64,000 nt of DNA. Source: Myxocyprinus asiaticus. Its lineage: Eukaryota; Chordata; Actinopteri; Cypriniformes; Catostomidae. Positions 54,480 to 64,000 of the stretch are shown here, in pieces. A model generated the notes under the pieces. The model was not told the DNA's origin. It did not search any database and saw only the letters and a program-made list of their open reading frames with translations. The stretch spans positions 55,254,001 to 55,318,000 of the forward strand of contig NC_059346.1 of NCBI RefSeq assembly GCF_019703515.2, written 5' to 3'. Each line of letters starts with the position of its first letter. The first letter of the stretch is position 1. A program made the translations under genes and the position numbers.

Positions 54480-55345
54480 TGTGAGACAGAATTACGTAAC
54501 AGAAAATAATCTATAAAACAAACTCCAACCAACAGGCAGAATAAACCAAAGAACGTGTAGATTAATTCACAAAACTGTAATGAAGGCATGTTCCTCCAAA
54601 AAAACAAACTCCAGCCTCTAGCGGAACCAGCACAAAAAAACAAAAACAAAAAAAAAAAAACACGACAGTCAAACGAATATTCAGTGAGCCGGCTGTTCAT
54701 GAGTGAAGCAGATGACCTAATCCTTCCAGTGTCCTGCAAAAAATACTCCACAAAACAAACTTCAACCAATAGGAGGCATAAACACAAGGAACATGCAGAT
54801 TCATCCATAACTGTCCCGAAGGAGTGTTATTCCACAAAGAAATCTCCAGCCGCTAGGCCGAACAAGCACAAAAAGAAACAAAACAGGCGCTTACTTGGAG
54901 GCAATGTGAGAAACACAGCATGACCTCCTCAGTCCATCGATTTTATGAAAGACATCGCTTGCTGTGGGCATGCAAATATTTTGCGGCCATCCTTAGTATC
55001 CATTCTCAATTTGGCCGGGAACATCAGTGCAAAAGCGACCCTCCGTCGATGCAAAAGTTTCTTGAAGGAGTGTTATTCCACAAAGCAAACTCCAGCCGCT
55101 AGGCAGAACCAACTCAAAAAGAAACAAAAAGGCACCTAGTTTCTTCAGACAGTCAAGTGTATGTTCAGTGAGACAAGCTCACTTGGGGGCACCATGAAAA
55201 TCACCAAATGGCTTACTCACCCCATTGTCTCTATGAAAGACATCGCTTGCTGTGGGCATGCAAATATTTTGCAGCCATCCTTATTAACTATTCTCAGTTT
55301 GGCCAGAAACATCAGTGCAAATGCGACCTTCCGTTGATGTAAGAG
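54480..55345. repeat. Tandem repeats in L1 inter-ORF region
   Basis: The phrase 'ctccagccgctaggc' and close variants occurs near 54610, 54846 and 55090 (spacing about 240 bp). 'gacatcgcttgctgtgggca' 'tgcaaatattttg' occurs at about 54946 and 55240. Units share 'aaggagtgttattccacaaa'. About three imperfect units in all. Such repeats are usual for 5' control regions of LINEs; here they lie between ORF1 and ORF2 on the - strand. Confidence 0.75.
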
Positions 55346-56033
55346 TTTCTTACATTCCTTGAGTCATCGCGTTTCTCTCGTCGAATTCCAAGTCTGGGAA
55401 CAAGAAAATGCTGTGGTTTTTCCAAGAAAGCCTTCCTTTACTCCTCGCCTCGCATAACAAAAGATCTTTATCAGATGATCTCAGAAATTTGGCAAGAATT
55501 TATCGGGGCATGTCTCCCTCAGCGGATTTGCAAGCCGGGACTGTGAGCTTTCTCGATTTCCAGCTTATGGCCTGTTATGTCAAGCAGACTCGGAAAGAGC
55601 TCATCTAGGAATTTCACCATATCTCTGCCTTTCTTATGCTCAGGAATTCCAACAACTCGGACGTTGTTCCGCCGATTACGATTCTCAAAATCCTCCAGTT
55701 TTTCCCAAACGCGTTCCAAGTCTATCTTGATCGCTAGCGGATTAGCAGCTAATTCAGTCTCCGATGACTCCAGATAATTGATCCGTCTCTCGACATCCCT
55801 GATTCTTGTAACCAACTCAGAGAATTTCGATCGAAGTATTACAGCAAGATTCTCCAGGTCTGCTACGACTTTTGCCAGCATTACAGACATGCTCGCCAGT
55901 TGCCGCTGAATTGCTCCCACTGCACCATGCAAACCAAGTCCCTGGTCTGCAGCCCTGTCTGAGGTATCAGCTTGAGCACATAAGTGTCTTTTAATATCTG
56001 CAGAGCCCGAGGAGTTTTAATTCTTTGACATGT
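55345..56033 (-). pseudogene. L1-like ORF1 (coiled coil and RRM)
   Basis: A frame starting at an ATG near 56031 has a stop at codon 5, then is open through 55519. It encodes a heptad-rich segment (IQRQLASMSVMLAKVVADLENL..ILRSKF..RIRDVERRINYLES) and the RRM-like block ENRNRRNNVRVVGIPE, a hallmark of L1 ORF1 proteins. It continues in another frame to about 55345. The protein is an RNA-binding chaperone in active L1 elements. Confidence 0.85.
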
Positions 56034-56446
56034 TGACTTCTTAGAACAGTTATGTAGCAGGGTCTATCGAATCTCACCGGTTTATGATACAAAAATAATT
56101 AAAAATGAGCAAAGTGCACAGAGCTCATCATTCACACGTCCGACCCTTGCATGGTGCCACGATACTGAAAGTTCTTAAGTTTCTTTGCATGTATTTAAAG
56201 TTTTCCCCATAGTGGTGCAATGATGTTGAGATCCAGCTTTGCCACTCATTAAAGCAACACACAATATTAAGAACCAAGGGTTATGTAAACTTTTAAACAG
56301 GACAGTGTGTTTAATTTCAGTTATTATTTTATCTTCTAGAATATAGGCTACTTAAGAAGCTTAAACTTAATAGCTATAAGTTAATAGCTTATTATATGAT
56401 AAAAACAAACTAATGTAAAAAAAAATATTAAAGTCAGTAATGTATG

Positions 56447-56765
56447 GGGGCATGGTGACTCAGTGGGTAGCACTGTCGCCTCACAGCAAGAAGGTCCCAG
56501 TTCGAGTTTGCATGTTCTCACTGTGTTCGTGTGGGTTTTCTCCAGGTGCTCTGGTTTCCCCCACAGTCCAAAACATGCAGGTTAAGTGAATTGCCCATAG
56601 GTGTGAGTGAGAGTGTGAATGTGGCTGTCTGTGTGTTAGCCCTGTGATGGACTGGCCACTTGTCCAGGGTGTTTCCCTGCCTTTGGCCCGAGACAGCTGG
56701 GATAGGCTCCAACACTACCAGCGACCCTATATAGGACAAGTTGCTATAGAAGCTGGATGGATGGA
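56447..56765 (+). mobile_element. Fish SINE/LINE-tail repeat
   Basis: 'atggtgactcagtgggtagc' 'actgtcgcctcacagcaaga' is the A-box-like head; 'gtttgcatgttctcactgtg', 'ctggtttcccccacagtcca', 'gggataggctccaacactac' form the body; it ends in 'ggatggatgga', the typical short-repeat tail. Some of the usual middle is deleted. Confidence 0.8.
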
Positions 56766-56769
56766 ATAC

Positions 56770-58271
56770 TGTAGATTGACTTCCATGTGCTGTCGAAGAA
56801 CCTAACAATATCTTAAGTCCAGAATGTGGAACATCAATGGAATATGTTTCATCTGTAAATTTCAATGTAATTTCAACACCAAGTAAGATAAACATTTCTA
56901 CTTATCTATTTTATAATTATCAATTTCAGCGTGCGTCGATTTCCTATCATCTGCCAGAACCGGATGTGACCTCAAATGAAATCAAGTGTACCCTCTAGTG
57001 GTGTAAAACCACAAAACATCAAAAAATGTAACATATTTTAGACCTGTGTGTGTATTGGAATACATTTATAGACAATATCATACATTTGTGACTGTTACAG
57101 AATAGCAATTATTTAGCTTGTTACATCAATTCTATTTCAAACAAGTCAAATGACTACATTCAGGGAGGTTTAAAATATCTAAAAGTAATATAGATCCCAA
57201 GAATGTGCATAGGCTAGATATATACGGAGCAACACTTGACTGAATTTATGTTTAAGCATACGTACCGTGTAACAGCACATTCAGTTTCATGTTTTCTATA
57301 GTCCAACATTCCAACACATGTATCACACATCATGTCTCCCGTTTACACGCCATCCTCAAAACCTGTGTGCTTCCCTGATTACCCATTCACCTGTCTTCCC
57401 TAACCCAGATGCTTGCTTGATTCCTAATTGGCTGACATACATATTTCACAATTACATACATAAATGGCTAATCCATTCAAAATCCACAAGCTCTTGAATG
57501 GGTTTGACAACTCTGATTAGTATCATGAAATAGGACTAATGAACAAGCCATTTTTAAAGCATTTATTAATCTTGGTTAATGTTAGTTAATAAATATACTT
57601 TTGTTCATTGCTAGTTCAAGTAAGCATTAACTAATGTTAATCTCTACAACTTTAAATGTTAAGGATGTATTGGTAGTCGAATGAATTGAAAGTAGAGATG
57701 AATTGATGATTATTCGGAAATCCACGAACAGATAATATTCACAGTTCAAATAAGATTCTTGGGTTTTTGGCTCGCCATCAAACTTTCCAGAAAGTTCGTG
57801 CAGAAACATCCATGATGAAATGTCCACTATCCTCGTTGAAGATTTAAGATTAGTTTAAGATTAAACTAATCTTTTCTATTTTTCAGACTTTTGCTGCTAT
57901 AAATACCTAACAGCGCAGTTGATCGGCATCTTGTTGCTCTTCGCTTCTTCCTCTGTTCTGTGTCTGTCTGCGTTAACTCTAGGGTGGAGTCAACGGCTAC
58001 AGCAAGATTGGCTGAATCACATTTGCAGCGCTGATCCAGACCCTTATTGGTCAAGTTTATCTGCAATATGTTTTACATATATTTGCAAGTATTAATAATA
58101 AATATACAATTTTGCATATTTTTCTTCTGGTTTTCATTCTGTTTCTAGTTACTTGTCTTTAGTTTCTTCACATATTTTAGTTAAATATGCACTTTAGTTA
58201 GTTTTAAGCTTATAATTTAGAATATAATTTACTCTGATTTTACATCTGGGTTACAAGTGCAATCAGCAATT

Positions 58272-58310
<39 letters not shown>

Positions 58311-58680
58311 TCTCCATCCTTTCTCCAATGGTTGGTTCAAATCTGTTCCAGTAGCCTAATCTCTTTACGTCGCAATCTTACATTGCATGTTGCTTGATGG
58401 CAGGAAAATGTACAGCCTAGACCTCTATTTATTGTCTCTCTATATTGAGATAGGCCTGGAATAGCTATTCCAATACTGATTACCATCATTATAATCCTGA
58501 TCTGTGTGCATCTGTTAAAATTTCAGCCACGTCACGTGCAATAACATTCTATGCATTTTCTTGTGTCACTTTCATTTTGAAGTTGAGCATCATTACATCT
58601 GCAATCCCGTCTGAAGCCATCAGGTTTTTCTTTTGTTAAATTTGGTTTTATTTAATAACTTTTGTCGTCTCGACTAGATA
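56770..58680. other. Intergenic, no gene seen
   Basis: No splice-consistent ORF. Contains a (CT)n microsatellite at 58272-58314, and a duplicated 'gattagtttaagattaaactaatc' palindrome at about 57848-57871. Confidence 0.5.
58272..58314. repeat. (TC)n microsatellite
   Basis: About 20 TC units with two interruptions (CCC). Confidence 0.95.
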
Positions 58681-58689
58681 CATAGCCAA

Positions 58690-58938
58690 TTATGGCAGTA
58701 TTTCTGCATTATTTTCATGTTGAGAAGACAAACTCCTGGACATATTGGCAAAAGTTTCTGCCTTAGTTCAGCACCTTTTTGAATGGACAGCTCCCATAAC
58801 AAAGCACTTAAGATCTACTTAATAACAAGCAATCTACATTATGTAATGGTTTGCAAAACAGTCGTTACACCGTCGTAAAATAACGTACAATGTTAGTTAA
58901 GATAATCTTAAAAGTGCATGTTGCAACGTTATCGGAAA
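58690..58938. mobile_element. Harbinger-like fragment (family D), third copy
   Basis: Matches 25390-25600 and the complement of 28770-29000: 'atgttgagaagacaaactcc', 'taagataatctt', and the terminus 'gttgcaacgttatcgg'. The other terminus was not found. Confidence 0.55.
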
Positions 58939-59699
58939 AAAAAAACATAGTTAACGGTATGCTTATGACTGTAACCATGGTTCCCAAGAAGGGAACAGGA
59001 CACTGCATCAATTTATTGGCAGATGGAGCTTGATGCTCTGCCCCAGATGCGTGCATCACCGCATGGTGCCATTTCATCAGGATTTTCAACTGAAGGGAAG
59101 ACAGCGCATCTCTCGAACCCTTAACAGCGAGAAATGAGAAGTGCGGCAAGCGTTCGCAGTGTCTCATTTCCTCCTTTCAGGGAACCATGGTTACAGTCGT
59201 AACCATACCGTTCCCTTTCAAGTCGGTCTCTTCGACACTGCATCAGTTGCTGACATCATGGGAATCATATACCATCACATCGTGCTAATGATTCACACAC
59301 AAAGCAATGCCAATAAGCAAGTAGTGTAGTTAAAAGGCATCGACAGAGTCTCCTCTTCATATACTGTAGACAAATAGGAAGGAAAAGGGAGATAGAATTC
59401 AACCATTTAAGGCAAACAATACAACAATGACACTAGACAAACCAGGTAGTAAAGCACTGTGCAACCATAGCCATCCACACCATGGTGGGGAAAAAGGTCA
59501 GAGCAGTCCACAGCTGACAAATTGACAAAAACGCTACTAGCCAACAGAGTAGTAAGACATTAAACATTACTTTTCAGGCTGGAAAGAGCCAAGAATGACA
59601 CAGTCATGAGACCGATAGTCGGAATACAATGCACTAGCTAGCAAGGTAGTGAACACTGAGAAATCAGCCCTCCTTTGCAGTAAGGACCTGGGAAGAGTT

Positions 59700-59860
59700 G
59701 GAAGAGATATTCAAGTTGCTGTATAAAACCTGGCAAAGGTGCTATGGAAAGCCCAGCCTGCAGCCAGACAGATGTCCTCGAAGGACACACCCTTAGCTGA
59801 ACCACAGGATGAGGCCATGCTCCTGGTAGAGTGAGCCTTAACACCCATGGAACATTGCAC
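59700..59860 (-). pseudogene. Tyrosine recombinase C-terminal remnant (DIRS-like)
   Basis: The - strand frame beginning near 59850 reads AHSTRSMASS...KGVSFEDICLAAGW...FARFY, with His-x-x-Arg and the final Tyr of the tyrosine recombinase active site in place. It is followed by a stop. Only the C-terminal 45 residues are readable. Confidence 0.75.
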
Positions 59861-60565
59861 GCCTTGCGAATCATATGTGAGCGCAATAGCATTGACAACC
59901 CAGTGAGAAAGTCATTGCTTGGAGACACCAAAACCTTTTGAACAGCTTCCAAAGCAGACAAAGAGCTGATCTGTGAGCATAAACTGACTTGTACGGTCAA
60001 CGTATTTGTGTAGCACCCTCACTGGACAGAGCATGAGCTGTTTCTGTGCCTCATCTGATATAAATGGAAGAGAAAAGTTGGCTCAACCAACTCCAACAGC
60101 TGTACACCACTCTGAAGGTTGGATGACCGTCGCACAGGGCTCACCCGCTATGTTGGACATGTCCATCATGATAACTTTGAGTCTGGCCACTTCTTGGCTG
60201 ATCAAACAACTTTCAGATAAAACGGAGCTGTTAGCATGCAAATAGTTAGCATGGCTAGTCAGCAGAGCATCACTACAAGACACAAGCGACCATGTCGTCA
60301 AGAATGACGTGGCCCTCTCAAGTTGACACAGCACTGGAGAGGCCTCATACATAACAAACCCCATGTGGTGATGGTGACTTTGCACTGGAGAATAGACTGA
60401 GTGTGTTTGTCGGTCAGATGTGCTGACATGGTCATCGACTCAAGTTTCATTCCAAGAGGGAAACTTGATGACTGGGGACCAATACACTCTTCACACAATT
60501 GACTTTGAGACCCAACCACTCCAAATGTGTGAGCAATAGGTCCCTGTGCTCATTTACTTTTACAT

Positions 60566-60781
60566 TTATTCATGCTTGAATGCTTTTGCCTCTGACTGCG
60601 CTACAAGCAAACAGTCGTCGAAGTAATTCAGAACACAGATGCTGCTCAGCATCAGCAGAGTGAGCGCTGCATCAACACATTTAGTGCGAGGAGCTAGGGA
60701 CAAACCGAAGGGCAGATACTGATATGTGGTGCCCTCTAAGACGAATCTCAAGAATAGCCTGTGACAAGGGGCTATCTGCAC
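60566..60781 (-). pseudogene. DIRS-like reverse transcriptase fragment
   Basis: 71 codons: IAPCHRLFLRF..EGTTYQYLPFGLSLAPRT..C.DAAL, then NYFDDCLL (motif C, complement at about 60612-60626). The order and wording are those of DIRS-type RTs. Small deletions near TYQYLPF and APRTKC show decay. Confidence 0.85.
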
Positions 60782-60987
60782 ATGAAATTATGCATCTTTC
60801 AAGCCGATCGACACAAACATTACTGATTACAGTTTTAGTTATGTCATTTGTATGACTGTATTTCAAAAGTAATTTACCCAACACAGTATACAACAGATTT
60901 AAAGTTGAACTTACAACAACACTAACATTCACATGGTATGCACCAGGGCTGTTTTTAGGCATAGTGGAACTCACTATATATATATTA

Positions 60988-61180
60988 GTGGTTCCCAGCT
61001 CTGTTCCTGGAGGCCCCACAACACTACACATTTTGGATATCTCCATAATCAAACACATATGATTCAACTAATCAGCTCATTAGTAAAGACTCCAAGACCT
61101 GAAATGGGTGTGTCAGAAAAGAAAGATATACAAAATGTGCAGTGTTGGGTGGTCTCCAGGAACAGGATTGGGAACCACTG
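60988..61180. mobile_element. 190-bp MITE with AGTGGTTCCCA termini
   Basis: Left 'tagtggttcccagctctgtt' 'cctggaggcccc'; right 'ggtggtctccaggaacagga' 'ttgggaaccact'. Long inverted repeats. AT-rich sequence (atatata) flanks both sides. hAT-like in appearance. Confidence 0.75.
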
Positions 61181-61512
61181 ATATATACAGTATATATACA
61201 GTATACTGTATATAGACTGTGATGCCCCTCACTGACCTCTGCCTGCATCATCTTGGTCAAAGGATGGACTACACGCACTTAAAATGGAATACAAAGACAA
61301 TAAATTAACTGCCAACTAAAGAAGACAGTGCATTTGTAAATGCAGATTATGTAGGCAATTTGAGAGGCGAGCTGCAAAACTGTGGCAGCCGGCCCTCCAA
61401 CAGCTAGCTTGGCATGGTTTCACCTCCCCATTCAATCCCTCTCCAGAAACCCCAGGATAAGACCAAGTGGGTCAGCAGAGTTAATTCCTCCCCACCACTT
61501 TCCCTCTCCCAC

Positions 61513-61580
61513 ATCGGGCGGCTGTGGCTCAGGTGGTAGAGCAGGTTGGCCACTAATCGCAAAGGTTGGCAGTTCGAAAA
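61513..61580 (+). mobile_element. SINE tRNA-like head, truncated
   Basis: 'ggcggctgtggctcaggtgg' 'tagagcaggttggccactaa' 'tcgcaaaggttggcagttcg' is a SINE head with A and B boxes. The body and tail are missing; the SCAN-coding fragment follows directly. Confidence 0.65.
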
Positions 61581-61888
61581 CAACTTCTGTTGCTAATGCG
61601 AAGGAGTATGCCGACCAAAATCGGGCCATCTTGCAGCGGGTCGGCTATAACCCTGAAAAATACTGGCAGCGCTTCCATACGCTGCCGTACCACGAATGCG
61701 GTCACCCGTTTGCCTTTGCCCAGCAGCTCCGTGATACCTGTCAGAGGTGGCTGCTGGCAGAAGATCACGACGCCGAAGCTGTCATCGACCTTGTGGTACT
61801 GGAGCAGTTCGTCAGCCGCTTACCGAAAGGAACAGCCGAGAGGTTATGGTTAAGAAAGAAGGATGAGAAGTGGGGTGTACAGAAGTGA
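61580..61888 (+). pseudogene. SCAN-domain (Gypsy gag-like) fragment
   Basis: The frame ending at TGA 61886-61888 encodes a SCAN-like domain: YNPEKYWQRFHTL, F.FAQQLRDTCQRWL, AEAVIDLVVLEQFVSRLP. SCAN is a dimerisation domain related to the capsid C-terminal part of Gmr1-type Ty3/Gypsy gag. Downstream of it the frame soon turns to low-quality sequence, and no zinc-finger array follows. The open frame reaches up to 61382 through the SINE head, which is probably fortuitous. It is markedly GC-richer than the neighbours. Confidence 0.7.
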
Positions 61889-62179
61889 GAAAGTAGGAAA
61901 AGGGAACATTTGTGATATGTGGTGAGGTAGTAAATAGTAAATGGTCTGCATCAATATCGATTTTCAAGTGGCAATATTTCATTTTGCTACAGTACTCGGT
62001 TCTCACCGATCATATCGTGCGTTCCGCACCTAGTGGTAGTGTTACAAACCACCCAGCTCAAGGCAGAGTAACATGAAAAGGAGTCCACACATGGAAAAGA
62101 TTTAAACAAAAATATTATTTCTTTTAAAGTCAAAGTAACATAACTAACAACACAAGCACTTGATAACCAGGGCAAAATT

Positions 62180-62736
62180 CTCTACGTTCAGCCCTACGAT
62201 CAAACCAGGTTTTAATTTTTGATTTGGCCTAACCCAAATTTTCACCGGAAAATTCATCAACACTTTTGTTGATGGTTAACCGGTAACTGCTGCAATATTT
62301 GAGCGAACACTCGGGATGTAAAATTTGACCCCGTCACTTTGGATAGTTTTTGGAATACCAAAAATTGAAATGAATTTGGTTAACGCTTTCACAACTGACT
62401 TGGTGTTAATGGGTCATAACGGATTTGCAGCCGGATAACGTGTCGCCTGACACGTGACAGTCAAAAGGTATGTGGAACCCGCCTTAGACGGACTCATAAT
62501 GTCGCAGGCGCTATGACCTGATAAGGTTTGCAAGTTAGTTGACAGGTATGACATGTTTGAAGAAAACTAACCACATCTCTCATTAAGTGAGGCCAAAAGA
62601 AATAACGCATCACTCTATCATAGTTTTTCTTAACCCCTAAATGTCCAGTTAAATCACCTCGAGCGATTCGTAATACCAAGTCACGCAAGCCAGCTGGTAT
62701 GACTATCTGAAGTACGGTTGCCCATGGCACTGTCAT
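62180..62736 (-). pseudogene. Ty3/Gypsy integrase remnant
   Basis: 62736-62494 (- strand) has the zinc-binding part: GHLGVKKNYDRVMRYFFWP...CHTC; the first zinc ligand His is Arg (LRIARGD). Farther down, 62440-62200 gives core sequence (KALTKFISIFGIPK, then SD and, after a frameshift, GSNFTSRVFAQILQQL). Opposite in orientation to the SCAN fragment, so the two are not one simple element. No LTRs were recognised. Confidence 0.8.
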
Positions 62737-62742
62737 TACTAG

Positions 62743-62815
62743 GGATGGGCATTTTGGTCATTTTGTCTATTTGAGTACTCGGACGGTACTCAAGGGGAAA
62801 TTACATGTACATAAC
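62743..62815. repeat. hAT-like terminus 'tagggatgggcat'
   Basis: 'tagggatgggcattttggtc' 'gagtactcggacggtactc' resembles a fish hAT terminus. It directly follows the integrase remnant. The other terminus was not found. Confidence 0.35.
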
Positions 62816-62819
62816 TGTA

Positions 62820-63840
62820 TATATAATAACATGTCTGACAAATGTCTTTGGCTGCTGCATTGCATCTTGTTGTTTCAGTGTATCATCTATTCATTATTAT
62901 AGGCTGTTATAAAATAATGTTACAAAATGTACAAATGATTGCATAATCAAAATATAATGCATCATGTTTTGTCATTATGTGAAGATACGCTGCCCAACTC
63001 AATGAAAGAATGTACACAATGCGCGTCTGTCTGTTCTTCCGTTACCATAGTAATCTTAATAAGCGCGCACCAGTTTTTGAAGTGACTGTCGCGGTTGGCT
63101 TAACAGGAGACGCCATAACCATTGCATTTTTAATATGCCTGTTAAGTTGAAGTTCAGTTTTGAAGACGCTGCATTCTGTTCCATTTAGCTACGCTCTGTC
63201 TAGCTATTTGAAACACTCGCAGAGCATTGAGTCCACTGCCACACGCCTGGTGTGTATATGTGTGTGTATGTCTCCCCAAGTGTTTGCTCATGTGGGGAAA
63301 GCCACGATGCTCCGTATTGTTGTTGCTGTGATTATTCATGAAGCGTTCCATTCAACTCGGAGAGTCGGAATTTCCACATTTCAACTGGGAATGACAGTTT
63401 ATATCTGACTTCTAACATGGAAACTCATGCAGAAATCTTTAACTCCCATTTCTTCGAGATGCAGGTATGCGCTACTTCACGCAAACATGTCAGCACCAAG
63501 GGAAGGGATGTATACAGTCTGTGACAAACATTAAATTTTATTAAATAATATCCATTAACGAGTCAAAGTTCTTACATTAAATGATAATAAAACGTGTTTA
63601 GCAAACATTTTGCAGAGACAGGTGTTCAAAACACGGTTAATTTCACTCTCTTTTGATGATCATAAGGATAGCATTGCAGCATAGTTTATCAGTTTGATTG
63701 CAATGAGACATCTCTGACAATCAATGTACCCCTCAAAATCACAATGTAATCAATCTCAAAATTAAAAAAAAGCTCCCTCTATGATTTTAGTTTGATAAAA
63801 TACTTAAACATATTTGTGAAGTTACATTTCCAATATAACA
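62820..63840. other. No gene seen
   Basis: A moderate-quality open stretch (63160-63408) has no recognisable domain and no supporting splice pattern. The rest is AT-rich with poly-A near 63865. Confidence 0.4.
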
Positions 63841-63844
63841 ACTT

Positions 63845-64000
63845 TGTTGCCAAGATTTCATCACAAAAAAAAAAAAAAAAAACATATTAAACAGAGATTT
63901 TATATCACTGAAATCATGTTAACACGTGTGTTGTTTGAGTCTTGTGGCTATACTTTTGTATTGATTATTTTAACATTTACGGATTGGCCCCATTCATACT
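63845..64000. mobile_element. Family C MITE arm, cut by the window end
   Basis: 'cttgtggctatacttttg' and 'tttacggattggccccattc' match the inner arms of the copies at 11210 and 41925. The remainder lies beyond 64000. Confidence 0.6.

Larger units (their letters stand above)
47890..56160 (-). mobile_element. L1-like LINE, nearly full length, interrupted
   Basis: Read on the - strand: 5' region and ORF1 (about 56033-55345), an inter-ORF region with tandem repeats, ORF2 (about 54225 to 48100), then a 3' end at about 47890 that matches the LINE at 1-833. The element is interrupted by a second LINE at 50388-53690. Numerous stops and frameshifts show that it is inactive. Length without the insertion is about 5 kb. 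The 5' limit (56160) is estimated. Confidence 0.85.
58945..60790 (-). mobile_element. DIRS-like tyrosine-recombinase retrotransposon, decayed
   Basis: Inverted copies of 'actgtaaccatggttccc' stand at about 58973-58990 and 59180-59198, in keeping with the inverted terminal/internal complementary repeats of DIRS elements. Upstream on the - strand are a tyrosine-recombinase remnant (59850-59715) and an RT remnant (60781-60566). No LTR or integrase is seen. Many stops. Confidence 0.78.

Noticed and set aside
59638..60000. 120-codon frame on the - strand as a gene
   Set aside because: It is a shifted frame of the DIRS tyrosine recombinase remnant.
61590..61860. Bacterial contamination, suggested by GC-rich, bacterial-like codon use
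   Set aside because: The translation is a SCAN-type domain known from vertebrates and Gypsy elements, and fish SINE sequence adjoins it.

Overview
The window is vertebrate nuclear DNA, almost certainly from a teleost and probably a cyprinid-like fish. The reasons are: spliced vertebrate genes with long introns; three Tc1/mariner families (one Sleeping Beauty-like); tRNA-derived SINEs with the fish tail motif around 'gtaagtcgctttggataaaag'; L1-like and CR1/L2/Rex-like LINEs; a DIRS-like retrotransposon; Gypsy pieces; and many fold-back MITEs. The organism call is inference, and the window alone does not fix the species. No bacterial operon, CRISPR array or rRNA cluster is present.

Three host genes can be assembled by splice sites and reading-frame phase, all on the + strand. 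(1) 2756-11869: the 3' part of a fibronectin type III (FN3) domain gene, eight exons with perfect phase continuity, ending in a stop and AATAAA signals; its name is not recognised. (2) 12181-15679: a complete tmem141 (five coding exons, 127 aa, two membrane segments), starting only about 310 bp after the FN3 stop codon. (3) 19094-37477: a complete slc25a35-type mitochondrial carrier (five coding exons, 298 aa), with its 14-kb third intron filled by nested transposable elements.

Layout: 1-833, 3' end of an L1-like LINE. 961-2552, two short DNA elements. 2756-11869, FN3 gene, with a Tc1 element (7014-8586) and other repeats in its introns. 12181-15679, tmem141, with a TIR element that itself contains a fold-back MITE. 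15.7-18.7 kb, intergenic, with a 5S-derived retroposon. 18.7-37.5 kb, slc25a35; intron 3 holds an element within an element within an element (22.9-31.9 kb) plus a degenerate Sleeping Beauty-like copy (32.9-34.3 kb). 37.5-47.9 kb, gene-free, with MITEs, a Tc1 remnant and a 186-bp direct duplication. 47.9-56.2 kb, an L1-like LINE on the - strand interrupted by a second LINE (50.4-53.7 kb). 56.4-64 kb, a SINE, a decayed DIRS-like element, a SINE-head/SCAN-domain chimera, a Gypsy integrase remnant and MITE ends.

The three host genes show no evident functional pathway in common. The window is mainly a record of transposon nesting around compact genes. No convincing new multi-gene system was found. 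The best leads are the unidentified FN3 gene, the four-layer nest in slc25a35 intron 3, the SCAN chimera and the recent 186-bp duplication.
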